The notes below the pieces were generated by a model. It did not search any database. It saw only the letters and a list, made by a program, of their open reading frames with translations, and was not told the DNA's origin. The translations under genes and the position numbers were made by a program. DNA of 58,346 bases from the NCBI RefSeq assembly GCF_001440405.1, contig NZ_LLXX01000148.1:1-58346 (forward strand). Reading direction: 5' to 3'. Each line of letters starts with the position of its first letter. Positions within the stretch are counted from its first letter, which is position 1. This document shows positions 52,181-58,346 of this stretch, in pieces. The DNA comes from Bradyrhizobium valentinum (GTDB lineage Bacteria; Pseudomonadota; Alphaproteobacteria; Rhizobiales; Xanthobacteraceae).

Positions 52181-52847
52181 GGCGCGGCATCCTGACGCCT
52201 GTCTTCGGGTCCAGATCGGCACCGTTGGCCCGGACGTTACGGAACGTCTCCATCAGCGATTTCTGCCGCTGCTGGACGTCGACCACCTTGCCTTCGGCAT
52301 CGAGCCAGAAGCGCACCGCAGTCTTCTCATCGCCGCTGTGATCGAGCGTCAGCCTATTGTCGAAGATCACCTGCGCGGTCGGATTGAGTTTCTGAACCTT
52401 CACGCTCACCGCGACCGGCTGCCCGGTCGTGGCCTGAAAGTGTGAGACGTTGACGGTGTATTCGCCGGGGACGATGCCCCGCACCGTGACGATTTCCTCC
52501 CGGATCGGCGACAGAATCTTCTTGCCGTTGACGACGATGAAATCGTTCGCGCCGCCGCGATCGTCGCGGTCGAGGGTGAGGAAACCGGCTTCGCGGCGGC
52601 GATACCAGGCGATGTGGCCGGCAGGGTCCTGCACGAACAGATCGAAGTCGTCCGGATGGCTGTCCGGCCAGTCCATCGTGATGATGAATTCGGCCTTGGA
52701 ATCGATTTTGCCATCCTTCGCGTCCGGCGAGACCGCGAGCAGCGCAAGGAAGAACAGGAAAGCGATCACCTGCAGCGCCTTGAACAGCATCACGCCGAGC
52801 GGGTCGAACGCCTCCTCGCGCGGATAGAGACCGAAGTCATCCATCAT
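52173..52847 (-). CDS. ExbD/MotB-like partner with DUF2135-like periplasmic domain
   Basis: The 224-residue protein has a short cytoplasmic N-terminus with an aspartate (FDPLG) just before a single membrane segment (VMLFKALQVIAFLFFLALLA), the arrangement of ExbD, TolR and MotB. The periplasmic part has ITMDWPDSHPDDFDLFVQDP, AWYRRREAGFLTLDRDDRGG and VPGEYTVNVSHFQ, which resembles the DUF2135/PPC-like beta-sandwich. I infer that it is the stator partner of the adjacent ExbB-like protein. It overlaps that gene by ATGA (52844-52847). Confidence 0.75.
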   Translation of the reverse strand: MMDDFGLYPREEAFDPLGVMLFKALQVIAFLFFLALLAVSPDAKDGKIDSKAEFIITMDWPDSHPDDFDLFVQDPAGHIAWYRRREAGFLTLDRDDRGGANDFIVVNGKKILSPIREEIVTVRGIVPGEYTVNVSHFQATTGQPVAVSVKVQKLNPTAQVIFDNRLTLDHSGDEKTAVRFWLDAEGKVVDVQQRQKSLMETFRNVRANGADLDPKTGVRMPRRE

Positions 52848-53611
52848 GGTGGCGTTCCAAGATGGTGTTCCAAGGCCGGGGTGACGTGCGTTTCGGTCAG
52901 CATGACGGCATCGGAAAACACCCGCTGGGTCGCGGCATCGAGCATGTAATATTGAATGCGGACGAGGATGGAGCCGACCAGGCCCGCCAGCGTCGTGTAC
53001 ATGGCCACCGCCATGCCGTCGCTCATCACGCCCATCGATGACTTCATGGCTGCCTTGTCGGCCGCATCGAGGGTCGCGATCGGCGCCAGCATGATGATGA
53101 AGCCGACGATCGTCCCGAGCAGTCCGAGTTTCATCAGCGTGTCGGAAACGAATGCGCCGAATCCGTTGGAACCGCGCAACCGGTCGGCCAGCGTCCTGAG
53201 CAGCAGCGTCTGGTCGATACGGCCGGCGGCTTGCGCCTTCGCCTTCGTCACCAGGCTGCGGATGTGATCCGTGACCAGCCCGCCCGGCAGATTGCGCGCA
53301 TCGGCGTTGAGCGCCTTCGCGCCGTCCGGAGCCGACAGCACGGCGCGGCAGCCTCTTGCGACCTCGCCTTCACGCGCGATCGCCCGCGTCCGCCAGAAGC
53401 AATGCCCGCAGGTGATGACGTAGAGCGCGGCGATCAGGCTCGAAATATAAGTGCGATCGGAGGCGACCATGAGATGAATCAGGCCGTACCGCCACAGCAG
53501 GAAGACAGCAAAGATCGAAAGTCCGGTAAAGATCATCCAGAGCAGCAGGACGCCTCGTTCCGGAGTGTCCGCGCCTGATAATGCGGTCTCGGCACCCATT
53601 CTGGCACTCAT
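52844..53611 (-). CDS. MotA/TolQ/ExbB-type proton channel protein
   Basis: The 255-residue protein has four membrane segments: VLLLWMIFTGLSIFAVFLLW, TYISSLIAALYVITCGHCFW, LMKLGLLGTIVGFIIMLAPI and GMAVAMYTTLAGLVGSILVR. The last two form the family core, with the gly-rich LGLLGTIVGF and MYTTLAGL patterns of ExbB and TolQ. Family members are ion-driven stators that energise TonB, Tol-Pal, flagella or defence systems such as Zorya. It is first in a coupled three-gene operon whose partners are not ExbD, TolR or MotB by name. A two-component system lies divergent. Confidence 0.88.
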   Translation of the reverse strand: MSARMGAETALSGADTPERGVLLLWMIFTGLSIFAVFLLWRYGLIHLMVASDRTYISSLIAALYVITCGHCFWRTRAIAREGEVARGCRAVLSAPDGAKALNADARNLPGGLVTDHIRSLVTKAKAQAAGRIDQTLLLRTLADRLRGSNGFGAFVSDTLMKLGLLGTIVGFIIMLAPIATLDAADKAAMKSSMGVMSDGMAVAMYTTLAGLVGSILVRIQYYMLDAATQRVFSDAVMLTETHVTPALEHHLGTPP

Positions 53612-53821
53612 GCTGCGTTAGCTCCCTCAAGGGCTGCTGCTCCGAAGCCCGCCCGCAAAAGGCCCTCGCCCTTTGTTAGATCAGAGGCTGCAGATCTGGT
53701 CCAAAGACATATGCCCGCGCTTAGCCGGGAAAATTTCCCAATCTGCGCATCGTCACCCGACTTGCAATTGGCGCGAAATAGCGCTGCTGTTAGCGTCATC
53801 GACAAGCCGTGGAGTGATCGC

Positions 53822-55192
53822 ATGCGCCTCGTGCTTCAACTCGTCGCCCGCCTGCTCGTCGTCGTCGCCCTATGCCTGGGCGCGGCGACCATCTGGGCCA
53901 CGATCGACGCCTATCGCAGCGTCGATCGCGCCACGGCCGCATCCGCAGAACGGGTCTCCGAGGCGCTGGAGGCGCTCTACTGGCGCGAGTTGCTGTTGCG
54001 CAGCAGCAGAGCGCGCGAACATCTCGTTCCAGTCCCCGAATGGCGCACCATCGAGACGATGAAGCTCATTTCGCCGGGAATTTGCGTCCAGTTCGAGCCG
54101 GCGGGCGCGTTTGAGAATCCGCTCTGCGGCCAGAGCAAGGGGATCGGCAAGGCTCCGCCGGCCTGGTTTGCCGCTTCCGTGCAGACGTTTCTCGGCAATC
54201 ACGCGGCGGTTGCCCGGTCAATCAGCACGCGTAACGTCACCGCAGGCACCGTCTCGGCCATCGCCGATCCGGACGCCGCCATATCGCTGGCCTGGCAACA
54301 CATCGTGGATAACATCCACGTCGCGCTGCTGATGGCCTTGGCCATCGCCTTCTTCGCATCACTCGCGATCGCGCACACGCTCGCGCCGGCGCAACAGATT
54401 GTAGCTGCACTGCAGCGCATGGCGCACGGCCAATACCGGACATCGCTCCCGCGCTTCCGGTCGATGGAGCTTGCCATGATCGGGCAAGCCGTCAGCCATC
54501 TCGGTGAGCGTCTCGCGCAGGCGACGGAAGAACGAGCCGTTCTGACCCGGCGCCTTCTTGAAATCCGCAGCGACGAGCGGCGCGCCCTGGCTCGCGAACT
54601 GCACGACGAGTTCGGGCAGAACCTTTCCGCCATTCTCGCCTTCGCCAGCACGATCGAAGCGACCGCCGGGCGCGAACAGGCCAAAAGCGATGTCGCGCAG
54701 GATGCGCGGATGATCTCGCAAGCGACCCGCCGCATCATGGCATGCTTGCGGGGTACCCTGAACCGCCTGCGTCATCCGCCCGCCGAGGAGCTCGGGCTGG
54801 AAGCCTGCCTCGTCGACCTGGTCGATAGCTGGCGATCACAGCATGCGACGCAACCGATGATACAGCTCGACCTGCAGGGCGATCTCGCCGATGTGCGCGG
54901 TACCGTTGCCGCGACAGCCTACCGCGTAGCCCAGGAATGCCTGACCAACTCGTTGCGCCACAGCGCAGCGCGCGAGATCGTGCTCCGCATCGAGCGACGT
55001 ACGGGAGCGGAAAATGCGCTGCTGATCCGCGTGGAGGACGACGGCGGCGGCGATGCGGCCAAGGTGGCACAGTCCGCCGGCTTCGGCCTGACCGGGATAC
55101 GTGAGAGAGTAGCCGCGCTTGGCGGCTCGCTTTCCATCGCGCGCGCGAGGCGTGGCGTAAGCGTGGCCGCCACGATTCCGCTCGCCGCCTGA
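53822..55192 (+). CDS. NarX/UhpB-type membrane sensor histidine kinase
   Basis: The 456-residue protein has two membrane segments, residues 5-25 (LVLQLVARLLVVVALCLGAA) and about 160-182 (HVALLMALAIAFFASLAIAH), enclosing a periplasmic sensor of about 130 residues. A HAMP-like linker follows and then HisKA_3 with the histidine in RALARELHDEFGQNLSAILA. The ATPase has AYRVAQECLTNSLRHSAA (N-box) and SAGFGLTGIRERVAALGG. GGAGTGATCGC precedes the ATG at 53822, which is preferred to the earlier open frame. It pairs with the response regulator at 55288 and is divergent from the ExbB-like operon, so that operon may be its target. Confidence 0.9.
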   Translation: MRLVLQLVARLLVVVALCLGAATIWATIDAYRSVDRATAASAERVSEALEALYWRELLLRSSRAREHLVPVPEWRTIETMKLISPGICVQFEPAGAFENPLCGQSKGIGKAPPAWFAASVQTFLGNHAAVARSISTRNVTAGTVSAIADPDAAISLAWQHIVDNIHVALLMALAIAFFASLAIAHTLAPAQQIVAALQRMAHGQYRTSLPRFRSMELAMIGQAVSHLGERLAQATEERAVLTRRLLEIRSDERRALARELHDEFGQNLSAILAFASTIEATAGREQAKSDVAQDARMISQATRRIMACLRGTLNRLRHPPAEELGLEACLVDLVDSWRSQHATQPMIQLDLQGDLADVRGTVAATAYRVAQECLTNSLRHSAAREIVLRIERRTGAENALLIRVEDDGGGDAAKVAQSAGFGLTGIRERVAALGGSLSIARARRGVSVAATIPLAA

Positions 55193-55201
55193 CGCCCTGT
55201 G

Positions 55202-55280
55202 CTTGACGCGTTTTCTTCCCGCGCCCGGTACCCACCCCCGGATCAAGTCCGAGGGCATGCTTTGCTCGAAAACGCTATGG
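55202..55280 (-). repeat. long form of a dispersed intergenic repeat
   Basis: Read on the minus strand it begins CCATAGCGTTTTCGAGC and ends GAAGAAAACGCGTCAA, the ends shared with the shorter copy at 15769-15823, with an insert containing GATCCGGGGGTGGGTACC. It fills the gap between sensor kinase and response regulator and comes within eight bases of the regulator start. Confidence 0.7.
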
Positions 55281-55287
55281 TGCCTGG

Positions 55288-55941
55288 ATGACGACTTCCC
55301 AGATCAAGGGCATTTCGATCTTGCTGGTCGACGACCATCCCGTCGTTCGGCAGGGCTACCGGCGCGTATTGGAGCACCAAGGCGACTTCCGCGTGGTCGC
55401 GGAGGCCGACAACGCTGTCAACGCTTACCGCATGTTCAAGAGCCACGCCCCTGACGTCGTGGTCATGGACATTTCGATGCCCGGAGCCAGCGGCCTCGAG
55501 GCTATCAGGAACATCCGGTTGAGGAACTCCGGCTCACGCATTCTGGTCTTCAGCATGCACAGCGAAGCGGCGCTGGTGAAGGCCGCGTTCGGCGCCGGGG
55601 CAAGCGGCTATGTGACCAAGGACAGCGAACCGGCCGTGCTCATCAAGGCGATCCGTGCCGTGGCGCGCGGCGAACATGCGATGAGCGACGACATCGCGCA
55701 CGTTCTGGCAATGGAAAGCCTGTCCCCGTCGGGGTCGGTGCTCGACCAGTTGGGGGAAAGGGAGATCGAGATCCTCAGGCAATTGGCTGCCGGTGCGACC
55801 ACCGAGCAGATCGCCGCAAACCTCAATCTCAGCATCAAGACCGTTCAAAACTACCACTACCTGATCAAGACCAAGACCGGCATGCGAACGGACGCGCAGC
55901 TTGTCCGCCTGGCCGTTGAATGCGGACTGGCCAGCCTTTAG
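55288..55941 (+). CDS. NarL/LuxR-family response regulator
   Basis: The 217-residue protein has a receiver domain (ILLVDDHPVVRQGYRRVL; phospho-acceptor Asp in VVVMDISMPGASGLEAI; Thr/Lys in FSMHSE and YVTKDSEPA) and a C-terminal LuxR helix-turn-helix (LGEREIEILRQLAAGATTEQ, then IAANLNLSIKTVQNYHYLIK). It is the partner of the kinase at 53822. No ribosome binding site is evident because the dispersed repeat reaches almost to the ATG. Confidence 0.92.
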   Translation: MTTSQIKGISILLVDDHPVVRQGYRRVLEHQGDFRVVAEADNAVNAYRMFKSHAPDVVVMDISMPGASGLEAIRNIRLRNSGSRILVFSMHSEAALVKAAFGAGASGYVTKDSEPAVLIKAIRAVARGEHAMSDDIAHVLAMESLSPSGSVLDQLGEREIEILRQLAAGATTEQIAANLNLSIKTVQNYHYLIKTKTGMRTDAQLVRLAVECGLASL

Positions 55942-56098
55942 CGGCGGCCCAAGCGGTTTTTGACCCAGCCGGGCCGGGTTTTCCCTTCTCGCGGCACTGT
56001 ACGGGTGGCCTCGCCCGGTACGATTTGCTAAAGCGCGGCGTAAAAACAAATCGGCCGGGATCCGCCTCGTGTCCCGCCCTGCTCGTCCGGAGTTTTCG

Positions 56099-57406
56099 AT
56101 GATCCCCCGCTACACCCGCCCGGAAATGGCTTCCATCTGGGAGCCGCAGACCCGCTTCAAGATCTGGTTCGAGATCGAGGCGCATGCGGCTGATGCGCAG
56201 GCGGAAATCGGCGTGATCCCCAAGGAAGCCGCGAAGACGATCTGGGCCAAGGCCAAGGATGCCACCTTCGACGTGGCCCGGATCGACGAGATCGAACGCG
56301 AGACCAAGCACGATGTCATCGCCTTTCTGACCCATCTGGCCGAAATCGTCGGCCCCGAGGCCCGCTTCGTCCACCAGGGCATGACTTCCTCCGACGTGCT
56401 CGACACCTGCCTCAATGTGCAGCTCACCCGTGCGGCCGACCTTTTGATTGCGGATATCGACAAGGTCCTGGCGGCGCTGAAGAAGCGCGCCTTCGAGCAC
56501 AAGATGACGCCGACCATCGGCCGCTCCCACGGCATCCACGCCGAGCCGGTGACCTTCGGCCTCAAGCTCGCTTATGCCTATGCGGAATTTTCCCGCGCCC
56601 GCGAGCGCCTGGTCACCGCCCGCAAGGAGGTCGCGACCTGCGCGATTTCGGGCGCCGTCGGCACCTTCGCCCAGATCGACCCGCGCGTCGAAGAACACGT
56701 CGCCAAGGCGATGGGGCTGGTGCCGGAGCCGGTCTCGACCCAGGTGATCCCGCGCGACCGCCACGCGATGTATTTTGCAACGCTCGGGGTGATCGCCTCT
56801 TCGGTCGAGCGGCTGTCGATCGAAATCCGCCATCTGCAGCGCACCGAGGTGCTGGAAGCCGAAGAGTTCTTCTCCGAGGGTCAGAAGGGCTCGTCGGCGA
56901 TGCCGCACAAGCGCAACCCGGTGCTGTCGGAAAACTTGACCGGCCTCTCGCGCATGGTGCGCGCCTACGCGATGCCGGCGATGGAAAACGTAGCCCTCTG
57001 GCACGAGCGCGATATCTCGCACTCCTCGGCCGAACGCATGATCGGACCGGACGCCACCGTGACGCTCGACTTCGCGCTGGTGCGCCTTGCCGGGTTGATC
57101 GAGAAACTCCTGGTCTATCCCGCCAACATGCAGAAGAACCTCGACCGGCTCGGCGGTCTCGTGCATTCGCAGCGGCTCCTGATCGCGCTGACGCAAAAGG
57201 GCGCCAGCCGCGAGGACGCCTATAAATACGTCCAGCGCAACGCCATGCCGGTCTGGCGCGGCGAAGGCGACTTCCAGACGCTGCTGAAAAAAGACCCTGA
57301 CGTGAAGAAGCACCTGACGGATGCTGACATCGAGGAGCAGTTCGACCTCGGCTATCACTTCAAGCACGTCGACACGATCTTCAAGCGGGTGTTCGGCGAG
57401 AGCTGA
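56099..57406 (+). CDS. purB: adenylosuccinate lyase
   Basis: The 435-residue enzyme has the family motifs MIPRYTRPEMASIWEPQTRF at the N-terminus, HQGMTSSDVLDTCLNVQL, TIGRSHGIHAEPVTFGLKLA and the signature EGQKGSSAMPHKRNPVLSEN with the active-site serine, followed by WHERDISHSSAERM. It acts in purine synthesis (AMP branch and the SAICAR step). CCGGAG precedes the ATG at 56099, and an upstream start is rejected. The N-terminal segment and length are typical of the alphaproteobacterial enzyme. PcaB at 12235 belongs to the same superfamily but is distinct. Confidence 0.97.
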   Translation: MIPRYTRPEMASIWEPQTRFKIWFEIEAHAADAQAEIGVIPKEAAKTIWAKAKDATFDVARIDEIERETKHDVIAFLTHLAEIVGPEARFVHQGMTSSDVLDTCLNVQLTRAADLLIADIDKVLAALKKRAFEHKMTPTIGRSHGIHAEPVTFGLKLAYAYAEFSRARERLVTARKEVATCAISGAVGTFAQIDPRVEEHVAKAMGLVPEPVSTQVIPRDRHAMYFATLGVIASSVERLSIEIRHLQRTEVLEAEEFFSEGQKGSSAMPHKRNPVLSENLTGLSRMVRAYAMPAMENVALWHERDISHSSAERMIGPDATVTLDFALVRLAGLIEKLLVYPANMQKNLDRLGGLVHSQRLLIALTQKGASREDAYKYVQRNAMPVWRGEGDFQTLLKKDPDVKKHLTDADIEEQFDLGYHFKHVDTIFKRVFGES

Positions 57407-57434
57407 TTACGCACCCCGTCGGAAGCCTTGACGG

Positions 57435-58031
57435 TCATCTCTCGGTCTGCAGCAACCCAACCGCGAGATATCGGAAAGCCTCGACAGCCTTTGCAAAGAC
57501 GGCATGCGGATCGTCGGCTGCGGCAATCCAGAGCGAAGCGTTGAGCGCCGCTCCATTGATGAGCCGCGCGGCAGCTTCCGCATCCATCGGCCTCACCGTT
57601 CCTTCGTCGATAAGCGCCTGGATCGTTTGCGTGGTCGCGCGAAGACACGCAGTCTGATTGGGCCATAGCGATGGATCGCCGAGCACGGCCGGCCCGTCTA
57701 GCAGCATGATGCGCTGGATGTCTGGCTCCAGCGCCATTTCGATATAGGCGACGCCCTCGGCGAGAAAGCCGAGCCACCGGGTCTCCGCCTGATTTTGTGC
57801 AGCGCGCATTCGCACCACCATTTCCGCGTCGATCTGGCCGATCACGGCCTGCAGCAGACCCTTCTTGTCGCCGAAGTTGTGATAGAGCGCACCGCGCGTC
57901 AGGCCGGCCTCGGCGGTTAAATCGTCCATCGACGCCGCCGCATAGCCTTTGGTCGCGAAAGCCTTACGGGCGGCCTGGACGAGCTTGGCCCGGGTTTCCT
58001 CCACCATCTGTGCGCGTCGCTTTGCGGCCAC
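57435..58031 (-). CDS. TetR family regulator next to a RidA-family gene
   Basis: The 198-residue protein has the TetR helix-turn-helix KLVQAARKAFATKGYAAASM, DDLTAEAGLTRGALYHNFGD with KKGLLQAV following, and a C-terminal domain with WLGFLAEGVAYIEMALEPDI. The start is a GTG at 58031 with GAAGG six bases upstream; an ATG nine residues in is an alternative. It is divergent from the RidA-family gene, and three CATACG palindromes fill the gap. Confidence 0.9.
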   Translation of the reverse strand: MAAKRRAQMVEETRAKLVQAARKAFATKGYAAASMDDLTAEAGLTRGALYHNFGDKKGLLQAVIGQIDAEMVVRMRAAQNQAETRWLGFLAEGVAYIEMALEPDIQRIMLLDGPAVLGDPSLWPNQTACLRATTQTIQALIDEGTVRPMDAEAAARLINGAALNASLWIAAADDPHAVFAKAVEAFRYLAVGLLQTER

Positions 58032-58049
58032 CGCTACCTTCGCAAACTA

Positions 58050-58116
58050 CATACGCTCCGTATGCTAGTTGACATACGCCGCGTATGTAACCTATAGAAA
58101 CATACGGGACGTATGT
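58050..58116. promoter_or_regulatory. three CATACG-N3-CGTATG operators
   Basis: Palindromes at 58050-58064 (centre CTC), 58073-58087 (centre CCG) and 58101-58115 (centre GGA), centres about 23 and 28 bases apart. The second and third extend to ACATACG-N3-CGTATGT. They lie between the divergent TetR gene and RidA-family gene, so are very likely bound by that regulator. Confidence 0.85.
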
Positions 58117-58188
58117 CAATTTATCGCTCGAATAAGATGCAAACAGCCGGACCCGTGGTCTGGCTTGCCTGTGAACAGGAGTGACGTC

Positions 58189-58346
58189 ATGGCCAAACGC
58201 GATGCAATCTTCCCTGCCGGCCGGCAGGCGCTCTACGAGATCAACCGTTATTCGGCGGCGATCCGCTCGGGCGACCTTCTGTTCGTCTCGGGCCAAGTCG
58301 GCAGTCGCGAGGACGGGTCGCCCGAGCCAATCTTCGAAAAGCAGGT
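58189..58346 (+). CDS. RidA/YjgF family protein (partial, runs off the window)
   Basis: From the ATG at 58189 the first 52 residues read MAKRDAIFPAGRQALYEINR, then YSAAIRSGDLLFVSGQVGSR and EDGSPEPIFEK, matching the N-terminus of RidA/YjgF proteins with the characteristic LLFVSGQVG. These trimeric enzymes hydrolyse reactive enamines and imines or related substrates. ACAGGAGTGACGTC precedes the ATG. It is presumably repressed by the divergent TetR protein. Confidence 0.85.
   Translation, partial: MAKRDAIFPAGRQALYEINRYSAAIRSGDLLFVSGQVGSREDGSPEPIFEKQ

Noticed and set aside
52844..53611. Zorya defence system (ZorA-like channel)
   Set aside because: No OmpA-domain ZorB, helicase or nuclease genes lie nearby, and the channel protein lacks the long cytoplasmic tail of ZorA.

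Overview
The window comes from a high-GC alphaproteobacterium of the Bradyrhizobium/Rhodopseudomonas/Afipia group (Nitrobacteraceae). The basis is protein similarity recalled by eye: a form II-like cox cluster, MASE4 and HWE sensor kinases, a poly-HAMP hybrid kinase, and dispersed palindromic intergenic repeats of the kind seen in Bradyrhizobium. No rRNA, tRNA or CRISPR array was recognised. Most genes have clear Shine-Dalgarno sites and translational coupling. Several stretches are accessory, with an insertion sequence, broken genes and duplicated gene tails.

Layout. 0-3.7 kb: small hypothetical and secreted proteins, including an intact DUF2000 gene at 1888-2298 and a second, broken copy of its 3' end at 534-672. 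3.7-5.1 kb: an IS110/IS1111-type element with a frameshifted transposase. 5.2-12.1 kb, minus strand: coxG-coxS-coxM-coxD-coxE-XdhC(N)-XdhC(C)-Mo-cofactor cytidylyltransferase, with no catalytic large subunit (coxL). 12.2-15.1 kb, plus strand: pcaB-pcaD-pcaC of the protocatechuate branch of the beta-ketoadipate pathway. 15.9-21.0 kb: livHMGF plus a periplasmic binding protein, ending in a good terminator. 21.2-32.1 kb: three large sensor kinases, namely a 2094-residue soluble poly-HAMP hybrid kinase with three receiver domains, a REC-PAS-HWE kinase, and a membrane MASE4-PAS-PAS hybrid kinase. 32.1-37.6 kb: P1 peptidase, EF-hand protein, and a SAM-adenylate cyclase-AAA-TPR protein.

38.0-44.1 kb is mixed: a heme-oxygenase-like diiron protein next to a Tat-exported protein with a nitrile-hydratase-leader-like domain, rpe, a glycine-zipper protein, a metallophosphoesterase followed by a truncated Ser/Thr kinase, and two lineage-type hypotheticals. 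44.1-50.2 kb: divergent MocR regulator and PaiB-like flavoprotein, a small secreted protein, a frameshifted FAD monooxygenase, a GFA protein and a TPR-LuxR regulator. 50.6-55.9 kb: a TetR gene and a 36-codon gene behind a perfect palindrome, a three-gene ExbB/TolQ-type motor operon with unusual partners, and a divergent NarX/NarL-type two-component pair. 56.1-58.3 kb: purB, then a TetR gene facing a RidA-family gene across three CATACG-N3-CGTATG palindromes.

The most interesting candidates are: (i) the ExbB-like motor operon whose second protein looks like an ExbD/MotB-type stator subunit carrying a DUF2135-like periplasmic domain; (ii) the cox cluster lacking coxL exactly where form II clusters carry it; (iii) the Tat/NHLP-like protein and diiron-oxidase-like pair; (iv) the eleven-unit poly-HAMP array; and (v) a possible bridge RNA in the right end of the IS element. 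All functional calls rest on reading motifs by eye; no database search was possible.
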